A stretch of DNA of 64,000 nucleotides from Lachnospiraceae bacterium P6B14 (GTDB lineage Bacteria > Bacillota > Clostridia > Lachnospirales > Lachnospiraceae): NCBI GenBank assembly GCA_000687695.1, contig JHWZ01000014.1:1-64000 (forward strand), read 5' to 3'. Positions 7,719 to 16,691 of the stretch are shown here, piece after piece; within the stretch, counting starts at the first letter, position 1, and each line of letters begins with the position of its first letter. The position numbers were made by a program, and so were the translations under genes. Under the pieces are notes generated by a model that saw only the letters and a program-made list of their open reading frames with translations, searched no databases and was not told the origin of the DNA.

Positions 7719-10037
7719 TCAGCTACCCTTTTCGCACGAAAAGATGTGGATAGCCATAGGAGCAAGACGAATCTCTATAGAGTTAGCCCTGCCGTCCTGC
7801 TTTATCTTTTTCGATGTTCTGAGTCTCGGATTACCGAAGCCGAAGCCTCCGAATTTCTCATCATCGCTGGTAAATATTTCCTTATATTTGCCCGCGAAAG
7901 GCACACCGATCCTGAACTTGTCATACGGAACCGGAGTGAAGTTACAAACGATCATGAGTGTCTCATCTTTTGTTTTTCTCAAAAATGCTATCGACGAGCG
8001 AGAAGCATCGAGTGAACTGACCCACTCAAAGCCTGCCGGCTTGTCATCATCCGCATAGAGCGCCGGATGAGCCTTATAGAACTCATTTATCACGCTCACA
8101 TATCCGCGAAGCTTCTCATGCTCCTCGCGCTCATCGGTAACCTTCCAATCGATCGGAAGGATTCCTGTTCTGTAGTCAAAGCTCTTCTCTCTGTGATGAT
8201 AGAGCGGCTCACCGATATACCATGGCTCGAGCTCTCCCGACTCCATACCCGCGAAGTTCAATACTCTACCCGGATGAACCAGCTGATATGCGTATGCGAG
8301 TCTCAGTGAAGCGAACTTCTGATGACGCATACCTGCCATCTTGTGATACATCGCGCCTGCTTTTCCTGCTACATCATCACAGCCTATTCCGAGTATATAT
8401 TCTTCTGCATACTGATACGCCATACTGAGCGTAAGCGTATCATGTCTTCCGCTCCTAAAGAGAGGATCTGTCTGCATATAATCGAGGAAGTCATGCTTCC
8501 ATCCCTCGTTCCATACGAGATCGAAACCTATACCGCCGTCATCGGTGCTGTCGGTAAGTCCCGGATAGATCACGGAATCATGTCCGATGGTAAACGCACC
8601 CGGAGCATATTCATGAACCATATTGTTCAGATTGCGAAGGAACTCGAGGCCCTCGAGATTCTCGTTTCCTCCGTATATATTTGCAACCCACTCGTCACTG
8701 CGACGACCATAGTCGCAATAAAGCATCGGGCCGAGATCATTTATCTGAAGACCGTCCACATGGAACTCGTTGAGCCAGTACATAGCGGCGCCAACGAGGA
8801 AGTTCACTACCTCGCTTCTTCCGTAGTTATAGATCTTTGTATCCATGAACGGATGCACGCCCTGTCTCGGATCGAGATGCTCGTAAAGACAGGTTCCGTC
8901 GAACTCAACCAGTCCCTGTGTATCCCTCGGGAAGCACGACGGAGTGAAATCAACTATAACTCCGATTCCTCTTTTGTGGAAGCAGTCCACGAAGTACTTA
9001 AAGCCCTCCGGTGAACCGTATCTCGATGTCGGTGCAAAATATCCGGTAGTCAGATATCCGAGTGACTGATCAAGCGGATGCTCTGCTATCGGAAGGATAT
9101 TTACATGGGTATAACCCATTTTTTCACAATACTGAGACACATCGTCAGCGATCTCCTTATAATCATGGAACTGAAGCTGACAGGTCTTTTTTGATACGGG
9201 ATCCGGAAGAACGAACCCTGCAAGACTGAACGAATACACGAGCACCGGATCTTTTCTCACATTATAATCCACACGTGACTTCATCCATTTTTCATCACTC
9301 CAGGCAAAGTCATCATCATCACAAACGATCGCACTGAACTCAGGACGCAGATCAAACATACGTCCCACAGGATCGGTTTTATAAACATCCTTGCCAACGG
9401 AATTGAGTATTCTGTACTGATACTTCTCACCGGCCTTAAGTCCCGGAATAAAAAGCTCAAACACCCCGCAATCCTCCAAAAGCGACATCGGATTCGCGGT
9501 CTTGTCCCAATTATTGAAAGGACCCACAACAGACACTGCTCTCGCATTCGGAGCCCATACTGCAAAATGAGTTCCCTTCACACCGTCTATCTCACAAACT
9601 CTTGCTCCGAGAATAGATGTGATATCCTCATGAATTCCGTTTACAAACTTATTTCTATCCATCGCGTCGATAGCTGACGGAGTAGTATATGGGTCGATCA
9701 GTTCTTCTGTTTCCTTACCCTTGGTCACGATAAGACGATACTTCGGGAACTGATCTACAGTCATTTTTTCCCTGTCAGCCTTGCGACTCGGAAGCTTTTT
9801 CACGGGAACAACAGCGGCAAAATATCCGCTCTTCGAGTATTTTTTCATCGGATAACTGCGTCCGGTCTCGGTGACCTTCACTTTTATCTCGGATACCCCC
9901 GGGAAAAATACCCCGACAAACATATGCTTGGCATCTACCGCACGCGGACCGAGTACCAGCTCAGGGTTCGGACATTCTGCGTACTCCAGAGCCTCCAGCT
10001 CCGGCCACTGGATAAAGTCTTCTACTTTGATCGCCAT
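7719..10037 (-). CDS. GH13 branching-enzyme homologue lacking catalytic residues (pseudoenzyme)
   Basis: Protein of 772 residues with the full architecture of 1,4-alpha-glucan branching enzyme (GlgB): N-terminal beta-sandwich domains (CBM48-like, about 150-245), a GH13 barrel (about 265-610) and a C-terminal beta domain. By alignment to GlgB from memory the active site is gone. Region I His is Cys368 (TPSCFP). The Asp nucleophile in GLRVDAV is Asn433 within GLQINDL and the preceding Arg is Gln431. The acid/base Glu of AEES is replaced in TIGHDS (483-488). The SHDE block reads SMAYQY (538-543). The frame is intact and scaffold motifs such as FNYGR-like YNYGR remain. It likely binds glucan or regulates rather than branches; a moved nucleophile (Asp434) cannot be excluded. 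Confidence 0.85.
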   Translation of the reverse strand: MAIKVEDFIQWPELEALEYAECPNPELVLGPRAVDAKHMFVGVFFPGVSEIKVKVTETGRSYPMKKYSKSGYFAAVVPVKKLPSRKADREKMTVDQFPKYRLIVTKGKETEELIDPYTTPSAIDAMDRNKFVNGIHEDITSILGARVCEIDGVKGTHFAVWAPNARAVSVVGPFNNWDKTANPMSLLEDCGVFELFIPGLKAGEKYQYRILNSVGKDVYKTDPVGRMFDLRPEFSAIVCDDDDFAWSDEKWMKSRVDYNVRKDPVLVYSFSLAGFVLPDPVSKKTCQLQFHDYKEIADDVSQYCEKMGYTHVNILPIAEHPLDQSLGYLTTGYFAPTSRYGSPEGFKYFVDCFHKRGIGVIVDFTPSCFPRDTQGLVEFDGTCLYEHLDPRQGVHPFMDTKIYNYGRSEVVNFLVGAAMYWLNEFHVDGLQINDLGPMLYCDYGRRSDEWVANIYGGNENLEGLEFLRNLNNMVHEYAPGAFTIGHDSVIYPGLTDSTDDGGIGFDLVWNEGWKHDFLDYMQTDPLFRSGRHDTLTLSMAYQYAEEYILGIGCDDVAGKAGAMYHKMAGMRHQKFASLRLAYAYQLVHPGRVLNFAGMESGELEPWYIGEPLYHHREKSFDYRTGILPIDWKVTDEREEHEKLRGYVSVINEFYKAHPALYADDDKPAGFEWVSSLDASRSSIAFLRKTKDETLMIVCNFTPVPYDKFRIGVPFAGKYKEIFTSDDEKFGGFGFGNPRLRTSKKIKQDGRANSIEIRLAPMAIHIFSCEKGS

Positions 10038-10058
10038 ATTTTGCCTCCTTTGTCTCTG

Positions 10059-10748
10059 TTACTCTTCGTACCACATGCGGATCGGTGTCCCGGTCTCGTC
10101 ATATTCCAGTTCTCTCTTTGGTTGATATTTTTTCAAAACGTGTTCCATCGGATAAGTCGACAAAAACCCTACCAGCCCGGGCAGGATTATAGCAAAGAAC
10201 ATCGTCGGCGTACCCCACTGAACATATGTTAAAAGCGCGGCGAATATTACCATAGCGAGGATGATCACACCGTGCAATATATGACGAAATGTACAGAAAA
10301 GCCCAAATCTGATCGTCATCATAAACTTGTTATCAAACCTCGATATGATCGGAAATACATTTAATGTAAGTATCGCCAGAACGATCATCATAACGAGGTA
10401 AATAGCCGCGAGCACTCCACCCGTTCCTTCCTTCGTGGACGAGTTGAGTCCGAGGTAGTTGATATTCCACCAAAGCAGGAAGTAAATAGCCACTATGATC
10501 AGCCAATAAATGGTGGACTGTTTGAAGTTCTGCTTGAAACTCCTCCAAAACTCTCTGAACACATAACCCTGCCCGTGACGTATCACCTTCGCGCATACAT
10601 AGTAAAGCGAAGTGATCGCATCGCCTATGGTGATGATCGGTATACAGAATACCAAAAATATCAAAGACACCCATATCATATCGAATATCCTTGACAGCGT
10701 CACCATGACGGGATTATCAGTCGAAAAAAATCGGCTCATTCGGCTCAT
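10059..10748 (-). CDS. YesL family membrane protein (DUF624)
   Basis: Integral membrane protein of 229 residues with about five hydrophobic segments (about 23-45, 75-100, 115-140, 155-185, 190-205). The opening FFSTDNPVMVTLSRIFDMIW and the CIPIITIGDAITSLYY block are typical of the YesL/DUF624 family, whose members often neighbour carbohydrate genes. The function is not known. It lies 21 bases upstream of the branching-enzyme homologue, so the two are co-transcribed, which fits a glycan-related context. Start assigned at the first ATG (10748); a second ATG three codons on is equally possible. Confidence 0.85.
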   Translation of the reverse strand: MSRMSRFFSTDNPVMVTLSRIFDMIWVSLIFLVFCIPIITIGDAITSLYYVCAKVIRHGQGYVFREFWRSFKQNFKQSTIYWLIIVAIYFLLWWNINYLGLNSSTKEGTGGVLAAIYLVMMIVLAILTLNVFPIISRFDNKFMMTIRFGLFCTFRHILHGVIILAMVIFAALLTYVQWGTPTMFFAIILPGLVGFLSTYPMEHVLKKYQPKRELEYDETGTPIRMWYEE

Positions 10749-10798
10749 CTTTCAGCAATTCCTTCCATAATTAACACACTCACGCCACGTCACTACTC

Positions 10799-10918
10799 GC
10801 CACGCACACTCGGATCCCTGCGGGATCCTCGTTGCACGGCAGTCGCCGTGTGCATACTATGTGTAAGCCACATGCGGGAGCAAGCTCCCGCCGTGTCCTA
10901 CACATGTATGCGCGTGGC
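10799..10918. repeat. Compound intergenic hairpin, about 120 nt
   Basis: Nested inverted repeats: GCCACGC (10799) with GCGTGGC (10912), GCATACTATGTGTA (10852) with TACACATGTATGC (10899), and GCGGGAGC-AA-GCTCCCGC (10874-10891). A side hairpin CACGGC-AGTC-GCCGTG lies at 10835-10850. It fills the gap between the DUF1015 and YesL genes and has no T tract. Confidence 0.7.
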
Positions 10919-10925
10919 TCGTTGC

Positions 10926-12215
10926 TTACGCGTCAAGCTCATGTATAAACAGCCCGCTTCTGAGTTTCGGCTCAAACCATGTTGACTTCGGTGGCATCAA
11001 AAGCCCTGCATCCGCCACATCAAAAAGCTCACTGATGGATGTCGGATACATCGAGAACGATATCTTCATATCTGAGTCAGCTCTTCTCTCGAGCTCATCA
11101 AGTCCTCTGATTCCTCCGATGAAATCAATCCTCTTATCAGTTCTCGGATCACCGATACCGAGGATCGGTCCCAACAGGTAATCCTGAAGGATCGACACAT
11201 CCAGAGAGCCCACTGCATCCTTACCCTTGTACAGCTCCTCTTTTGCGGAAATCTTATACCACTGACCTCCGATGTACATACCGAAGGTTCCTTTTTTATC
11301 GGGACGGACCTGCTCACCTGCCGCCTCAACATTGAATGATTCTCTCACCTTTGAGAAAAATGTCTCCGTGCTGAGTCCGTTCAGGTCTTTGACGGTCCTG
11401 TTATAATCCATTATCTTCAGCTGATCCTCAGGGAAAAGTACCGACAGGAAGTAATCAGACTCTACTCTGGAGTCCTCATTGGCCTCCATGGTCTCGATAT
11501 CTCCCATCTTGATCGTATTTCCGGCAGCTGCGGCCGCCTCTCTTCTTTTCAGTCCCACCTTTACGGCAGATGCCGCACGGTGATGACCGTCCGCGATGTA
11601 GATCGCATCGATACCCTCAAAGGTCTCTTCAATCTTTTCTACATCTGTGGCATCAGCTATTTTCCATACTCTATGAGTCACTTCATCCGGTGCCGTGAAA
11701 TCATAGAGCGGTGTCTGCTTCATTGACTTGGCCATAACCGAGTCAATAGTAGCATCATCTCTGTATGCGAGGAAGATCGGACCGGTCTGTGCACCCAATG
11801 TGTCTACATGTGTAATACGGTCTATTTCCTTGTCTTCTCTCGTGTTCTCATGCTTCTTTATCACTCCGCTCACATAGTCATCTATGGAGGCTACTGCCAC
11901 CAGACCTATCTGTGAACGTCCGTCCATGATCAGTTCATATACAAAATACGCCTGATCTGTATCACGAATAAAAGTTCCCTCATCAAGCCTTGCCTGATAG
12001 AGCTCCTTTGCATGCTGATACACCTGCGGATCATACGTGTCCACCTCGTCAGGAAGACTCGTCTCCGCTCTGTCTATCGCGAGGAACGATAAAGGTTCTC
12101 TTTCCACCTCTACCTTTGCCTCGGCTCTGTTGTATACATCATAAGGCAGCGCAGCCACGCGGGATGCTACATCCTCGCGTGGTCTGACACTGCAAAACGG
12201 TTTGATCGTTGCCAT
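10926..12215 (-). CDS. DUF1015 family protein
   Basis: Cytoplasmic protein of 429 residues with all hallmarks of DUF1015: opening PFCSVRPREDVASRVAALPY, the block IKKHENTREDKEIDRI, LGAQTGPIFLAY, YIADGHHRAASA and the end PKSTWFEPKLRSGLFIHEL. The family is related to ParB-fold proteins and often neighbours serine or nucleotide metabolism genes. The conserved HENT and DGHHR motifs look catalytic, but the reaction is not established. It is preceded by AAGAGGAGAAG-type purines before the ATG. It sits 32 bases after an Ig-like protein gene and is separated from YesL by a large hairpin. Confidence 0.88.
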   Translation of the reverse strand: MATIKPFCSVRPREDVASRVAALPYDVYNRAEAKVEVEREPLSFLAIDRAETSLPDEVDTYDPQVYQHAKELYQARLDEGTFIRDTDQAYFVYELIMDGRSQIGLVAVASIDDYVSGVIKKHENTREDKEIDRITHVDTLGAQTGPIFLAYRDDATIDSVMAKSMKQTPLYDFTAPDEVTHRVWKIADATDVEKIEETFEGIDAIYIADGHHRAASAVKVGLKRREAAAAAGNTIKMGDIETMEANEDSRVESDYFLSVLFPEDQLKIMDYNRTVKDLNGLSTETFFSKVRESFNVEAAGEQVRPDKKGTFGMYIGGQWYKISAKEELYKGKDAVGSLDVSILQDYLLGPILGIGDPRTDKRIDFIGGIRGLDELERRADSDMKISFSMYPTSISELFDVADAGLLMPPKSTWFEPKLRSGLFIHELDA

Positions 12216-12247
12216 ACTTTCTTCTCCTCTTCCCTAACTAAACTGTA

Positions 12248-13096
12248 TTATGCGTATGCGCGCTTGAATACCTTGTAATCAGAATACTGCTTTGTAGTTG
12301 TTGCGGTTTTTGTATCCTTACCTTTTCCACTGAGATAGGAAGAAACTGTCTGAACGTCGACTACTTTTCCTGCAGCATCATAGAATACGATATCAGCCCT
12401 TGCAGATACATATTTGCTGTATTTATTTTTGAATGAGACCGCACCTGACGACGGGTTATAGCTTACCGAAACCTTGCTTGAAAGATTCTTATAACTGAGC
12501 ATCATATCATGCTTTAGTGCATAAGATTTTACTCTGATAGCAGTTGCTCCCTGAGTGATGAGGTCTCCGCCGATATATACGCTGATATACATCTTTGCGT
12601 TCGGTACGAGGCTGTATACAGTCTCCTCACCGGACTTCAGCACGTTAAGATTTGCATCAACGATATCGTACTTCAGAACAGCTGATGACATGTAGTCTCC
12701 ACACTTATTTGTGATCTCATAGTATGCATATCCGCTGTATGAGCCGATCTGAGCTCCCTTGTAAACACATTTGAGTTTTCTGTTCTTTACCGTGATGTTG
12801 TATTTTCCGTAACCATACTTACCTCTTACATTGATAGTAGCCTTTCCTGCCTTCTTTGCTGTAAGCTTAAGCTTGTTACCGCCAAACTTCTTTACTGATA
12901 CCACGCTCGGCTTACTTGACTTAGCAGATGTCAGATTTCCGATGAAAAGAACAGAAACCTTTGCCTTCTCACCCTTGATCATAACATACTTCTTTGTTGC
13001 AGCCTGAGCCTGCTTTACAGGTCCTGCCACACCGGCAAGGCCGAAAACCAGTGCCAGCATAACTACGATACTTCCGATTCTTTTTAAACCTTTCAT
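12248..13096 (-). CDS. Secreted Ig-like (BIG2-type) protein
   Basis: Exported protein of 282 residues. A signal peptide (MKGLKRIGSIVVMLALVFGL, cleavage likely after AQAA) precedes one Ig-like BIG2 module (about 35-105) with VSVLFIGNLTSAKSSKPSVV and AKKAGKATINVRGKYGYGKY. A second beta-rich domain with no recognised family follows. The start at 13096 is fixed by AAAGGAGG 5 bases upstream; the longer reading frame would overlap the preceding gene. It follows the CobL-like gene by 46 bases. No catalytic motif is visible, so a surface or adhesion role is assumed only from architecture. Confidence 0.8.
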   Translation of the reverse strand: MKGLKRIGSIVVMLALVFGLAGVAGPVKQAQAATKKYVMIKGEKAKVSVLFIGNLTSAKSSKPSVVSVKKFGGNKLKLTAKKAGKATINVRGKYGYGKYNITVKNRKLKCVYKGAQIGSYSGYAYYEITNKCGDYMSSAVLKYDIVDANLNVLKSGEETVYSLVPNAKMYISVYIGGDLITQGATAIRVKSYALKHDMMLSYKNLSSKVSVSYNPSSGAVSFKNKYSKYVSARADIVFYDAAGKVVDVQTVSSYLSGKGKDTKTATTTKQYSDYKVFKRAYA

Positions 13097-13142
13097 TTCA
13101 TCCTCCTTTTTTGGAACGCTTTTTGCTCCATACTCCTTAGTT

Positions 13143-14048
13143 TTATTCTCCTGCCTTTGCCGTGATGATCCACGGTGCCGGCTGGTTTTCAAATACATTC
13201 TTCGATGTGAGCTTTGAAACCTGGATCTGAATGATCGTCGTATCAGTGATACCGAACTTAGCCAGGATATCATTCATCGAAGCGGCAACCCTGAAATCGA
13301 GTGTGTAGATAACAAACTCCATCTTCGGGTTTATCTTTAAGAGATACTCGATCTCCTGCTCCATGCTTGCCGATGCTACGAGCATCGTTGTGTCGGGTAC
13401 CGGAAGATCTCTCATCGTATCTCCGCCGACATGATCGATGATCGTCACGTTGGTCAGACCGAACTGATTGACATTTTCCTCGATGGTCTCACGGTCTCTC
13501 TCCTTGTACTCAACAGCGATGACCTCACCATCCCCCAACATTGCAGCTGTCTCAATAGCAATGGATGCAGCTGAAATGGTACAGAAGTTTTTGTGCTCGT
13601 CAATCTGCATCTTTGACAGAATGACTGCCCTGATCTCCGATCCGACATACTTAACAGATCCCGAATAAAACTTCTTATTATCCATACCGAACTTGATCGT
13701 AGATCTCGCGTTCGGATTCAACACTATCATACCCGCGGAAGCATTGATCCCGCGATCGATCATCTCGGAAACCTTGTTTCTCTTAACCTCACCCTCAGGC
13801 TCAGATCCCTCATTATAGATGATCTCACAGTCCCCAAGTCCGACATTCCACATCCTGTAGAATATATCCATATCCCCGGCCTCGGTAAACACGAGCACGC
13901 ATCTGTGCGCCTCCACAGTAGGTATTAAGTTTTTATTTTTTCTTGTTATATCGAGTATTTTGACATGCTCAAGGTCGATCTCAGTATTCGCCGAAAAATA
14001 CTGCAACCAAGAAATAATATGTGTATTGGTAAATAATTGTTCAGCCAT
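13143..14048 (-). CDS. CobL/CbiT-like protein with lost SAM motif
   Basis: Protein of 301 residues that reads like a shrunken CobL (CbiE-CbiT fusion). Residues 60-115 resemble the end of the CbiE part (WNVGLGDCEIIYNEG...AGMIVLNPN). Residues 120-215 match CbiT (KFGMDNKKFYSGSVKYVGSE, IRAVILSKMQ, DGEVIAVEYKERDRETIEEN). The glycine-rich SAM-binding motif I of CbiT (WDVGAGTGS) is replaced by FCTISAASIA (155-164), so methyl transfer looks unlikely. No cobalamin genes are near. Probably a repurposed methyltransferase fold; assignment is by eye and moderate. GGAGGG precedes the ATG. Confidence 0.6.
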   Translation of the reverse strand: MAEQLFTNTHIISWLQYFSANTEIDLEHVKILDITRKNKNLIPTVEAHRCVLVFTEAGDMDIFYRMWNVGLGDCEIIYNEGSEPEGEVKRNKVSEMIDRGINASAGMIVLNPNARSTIKFGMDNKKFYSGSVKYVGSEIRAVILSKMQIDEHKNFCTISAASIAIETAAMLGDGEVIAVEYKERDRETIEENVNQFGLTNVTIIDHVGGDTMRDLPVPDTTMLVASASMEQEIEYLLKINPKMEFVIYTLDFRVAASMNDILAKFGITDTTIIQIQVSKLTSKNVFENQPAPWIITAKAGE

Positions 14049-14087
14049 AAAATCCCTCCTTATCTATGTTACTTCTTTCAGCCCGCA

Positions 14088-14223
14088 GCAGATTGTTTAA
14101 ATCTGTAACTGTGGTGGATGTGTATCATACGTCGTTGCGCAGCATGTGTCTTTTACATGCGTGCAACGTGACGTATGATAAAAAAGCGCAAGCGTGCCAC
14201 CACAGACAGATAAAACAATCTGC
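14088..14223. repeat. Large compound intergenic hairpin, 136 nt
   Basis: Seven paired blocks in register: GCAGATTGTTT/AAACAATCTGC, ATCTGT/ACAGAT, TGTGGTGG/CCACCACA, TATCATACGTC/GACGTATGATA, TTGC/GCAA and GCATGT/ACATGC around the loop GTCTTTT (14148-14154). Unpaired GCGCAAGCG lies on the 3' side. It sits between the porB stop and the start of the CobL-like gene. No T tract follows. It shares layout and short sequence blocks with the element at 50883-51022. Confidence 0.85.
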
Positions 14224-14244
14224 GTCGCGGCGACAAGTCACTAA

Positions 14245-15180
14245 TTAGTTGCACTTATCCAGCAATTCTTCCCACTTGGCGTCAACATACTCCTGCGCCG
14301 CCTCGATGGTCCACTCATTCCCCGGCTTAAAGCAATGCGAAAATCTTCCCTGCCTCTTCATGAACTCCTCAACCGGAAGCTTTTTCTTCGGCTCATATGT
14401 CAGGCGATACTCACCCTCAACGACCTCATACAGTGGCCAGATGCAGGTGTCTATCGCGAGCTGGCACATATCCCTCAGATCCTCTGCCGGATACTGCCAT
14501 CCTCTCGGACACGGTGTGAGCACGTTTACGAAGGTAGGTCCCTCAGTGTAGATGGCTCTGTGAGCCTTCTCGTGGAAATCCTTCATCGTACCGAACAAAG
14601 TCGTCTGTGCGACATACGGTGAGCCGTGTGCTACCATGATCTGTGTAAGATCCTTTTGATTCTGCTTTTTTCCGACGCTCTCGACACCTGCCGGAGTCGT
14701 TGTGGCAGAAGCAAAACGCGGTGTTGCAGATGATCTCTGTGTACCTGTATTCATATATGCGTTATTGTCATAGCAGAAATAAGTGTAATCGTGCCCTCTC
14801 TCAAACGCACCTGAAAGCGACTGGAATCCGATATCATAGGTTCCACCGTCACCACCGATGGCGAGAATCTTGACATTTTTATCCTTCGGGATGATACCCT
14901 GTTTCTTTTTAAACTGATATGCGGCCTCAACACCCGCTGCCGTAGCAGACGCGTTCTCAAATGCCGTATGGATGTATGAATCAGTCCATGCCGTGTAAGG
15001 ATACTGGAAGGATGATACCTCGAGACATCCCGTAGCGTTACAGATAACTGCCTGATCCTCGGGATTAACAGCGCGCATCATGGCACGGCATACGATACCT
15101 GCGCCGCATCCTGCGCAAAGTCTGTGGCCGGCGTGAAAGCGATCTTCCTTGGCCATTTGCTCCTTAAGATTGTAAGCCAT
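14245..15180 (-). CDS. porB: Pyruvate:ferredoxin oxidoreductase, beta subunit
   Basis: Thiamine-diphosphate subunit (311 residues) of the four-subunit pyruvate synthase/ferredoxin oxidoreductase, which converts pyruvate and CoA to acetyl-CoA, CO2 and reduced ferredoxin. Seen: the N-terminal HRLCAGCGAG Fe-S/ThDP motif, CNATGCLEV, and the ThDP-Mg motif GGDGGTYDIGFQ followed by YDNNAYMNTG. It follows porA by 3 bases and is last in the porCDAB operon. Substrate pyruvate is inferred from family resemblance; a related 2-oxoacid cannot be excluded by eye. Confidence 0.93.
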   Translation of the reverse strand: MAYNLKEQMAKEDRFHAGHRLCAGCGAGIVCRAMMRAVNPEDQAVICNATGCLEVSSFQYPYTAWTDSYIHTAFENASATAAGVEAAYQFKKKQGIIPKDKNVKILAIGGDGGTYDIGFQSLSGAFERGHDYTYFCYDNNAYMNTGTQRSSATPRFASATTTPAGVESVGKKQNQKDLTQIMVAHGSPYVAQTTLFGTMKDFHEKAHRAIYTEGPTFVNVLTPCPRGWQYPAEDLRDMCQLAIDTCIWPLYEVVEGEYRLTYEPKKKLPVEEFMKRQGRFSHCFKPGNEWTIEAAQEYVDAKWEELLDKCN

Positions 15181-15183
15181 GAA

Positions 15184-16389
15184 TCACACCTCCCCTCTCA
15201 TAGTCGATCCGTCATGCTCGCGCTGTCCCATGTGAATGTAGACATGCTCAACCTTTCCGGTCTTTGCGATATCGGCTAACTTATCATAAACATTCTTGGC
15301 AGCCTTGACCGTGAAGTCTCTTCCACCAAGTCCATATACTACATCTATCATCTTCGGATGATTTTCAAGATTGATGCAGGCTCCGCTCACCTCAGCGAAC
15401 AGCGGTCCACCGTATGCGGAGAAGCCCTCGCTCTTGTCCATAACAGCTACAGCCTTAACGTGAGAGAGTGCCTCGGCGATCTCCGTAGCAGGGAACGGTC
15501 TGAATACACGAAGCTTAATAAGTCCTGCCTTCACACCCGCATCTCTCAACTCATCAACAGCTGCCTTTGCGGTACCCGCACTGGAACCGATGATGACCAT
15601 GGCGATCTCAGCATCGTCCATTTTATAGCTCTCAAAAAATCCGTACTTTCTCCCGAATGTCTTTTCGAAATCAGCAGCTACATCGAGTATAACCTTTTTC
15701 GCGTTGATCATGGCGTTTGCCTGAGCAACTCTGGCCTCCATGTAGTAATTCGAAATTCCGTAAGGTCCTACTGCAAGAGGATTCTCCTCCTTCAGAAGGT
15801 AATTCTCCGGATGATACTCTCCTACGAACTTCTTCACTGCCGCATCATCCTCGAGCTCGATATTCTCAAGGGCGTGTGATGTGATGAATCCGTCCTCACA
15901 AACCATGAGCGGAAGTCTCACGTCCGGATGCTCGGCGATCCTGTGAGCCATAAGGTAGTTATCATATACCTCCTGGTTGTTTTCACCGTAAAGCTGAATG
16001 AAACCGGAATCTCTCTCTGCCATTGAGTCAGAATAATCATGATTGATATTGATCGGTCCCGTGAGCGCACGACATGCTACAGCCAGCACGATTGGCAGTC
16101 TCGAAGACGCTGCCACATACAGGACCTCATTCATGAATGAAAGTCCCGCTGATGACGTAGCGGTTACGGCTCTACAGCCCGCTGCCTCTGCTCCCACGCA
16201 GGCAGACAATGATGAATGCTCACTTTCCACACATATAAACTCGGTGTCCACCTTACCGTCAGCCACATACTGTGCAAAAAACTGCGGTATCTCCGTTGAC
16301 GGAGTGATGGGGAACATCGCAAATACATCGGGATTTATCTGGCGCATCGCCGTCGCGATGGCCTCGTTCCCTGATAATCTCTCTCTCAT
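15184..16389 (-). CDS. porA: Pyruvate:ferredoxin oxidoreductase, alpha subunit
   Basis: Alpha subunit of 401 residues. It has the N-terminal pyrimidine-binding domain (FPITPSTEIPQFFAQYVADG, VESEHSSLSACVGAEAAGCR) and a C-terminal transketolase-like domain (IKLRVFRPFPATEI, VMDKSEGFSAYGG). The start is the ATG at 16389, which overlaps the porD stop codon (ATGA) and follows GGGAGG. An in-frame extension of 19 codons would lie inside porD. Works with porB, porC and porD as one cytoplasmic complex. Confidence 0.93.
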   Translation of the reverse strand: MRERLSGNEAIATAMRQINPDVFAMFPITPSTEIPQFFAQYVADGKVDTEFICVESEHSSLSACVGAEAAGCRAVTATSSAGLSFMNEVLYVAASSRLPIVLAVACRALTGPININHDYSDSMAERDSGFIQLYGENNQEVYDNYLMAHRIAEHPDVRLPLMVCEDGFITSHALENIELEDDAAVKKFVGEYHPENYLLKEENPLAVGPYGISNYYMEARVAQANAMINAKKVILDVAADFEKTFGRKYGFFESYKMDDAEIAMVIIGSSAGTAKAAVDELRDAGVKAGLIKLRVFRPFPATEIAEALSHVKAVAVMDKSEGFSAYGGPLFAEVSGACINLENHPKMIDVVYGLGGRDFTVKAAKNVYDKLADIAKTGKVEHVYIHMGQREHDGSTMRGEV

Positions 16390-16691
16390 TGTTCGTCCTC
16401 CCATCCTATGGCCTGGAACGGACATACTTTCAGGCAGATGCCGCATCCTTTACAATGGTCATAATCAAAATCAACGCGCTTTCCGTCTTCTACCGGGATA
16501 GAAGCATCCGGGCAGTACGGTGTGCACATCAGGCACTGTTTACATTTATCAGGCTTCCAAATCGGAGTACGGGAACGCCACTCACCTGTTTTGGTAAGCT
16601 CGGATGTTCCGGGCTCATAGATCTCGCAACCCGTGGTCATATCCTGCCAAGCTATATCCTCATGGATATCAGCTGCTTTTAAACTGCTCAT
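16386..16691 (-). CDS. porD: Pyruvate:ferredoxin oxidoreductase, delta (ferredoxin) subunit
   Basis: Subunit of 101 residues carrying two [4Fe-4S] clusters: CKQCLMCTPYCP and CKGCGICLKVCP. The pair passes electrons from the ThDP site to external ferredoxin. It overlaps porC by 4 bases at its start and porA by 4 bases at its end, which implies translational coupling. The length and the PDASIPV segment after the first cluster are typical. Confidence 0.93.
   Translation of the reverse strand: MSSLKAADIHEDIAWQDMTTGCEIYEPGTSELTKTGEWRSRTPIWKPDKCKQCLMCTPYCPDASIPVEDGKRVDFDYDHCKGCGICLKVCPFQAIGWEDEQ

Noticed and set aside
8322-9014. Open frame of 230 codons on the plus strand
   Set aside because: Antisense to the branching-enzyme homologue, which has clear domain homology across the same bases.
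10749-10925. tRNA gene in the GC-rich hairpin gap
   Set aside because: The palindrome has no cloverleaf geometry, no GTTCGANTC T-loop and no anticodon arm.
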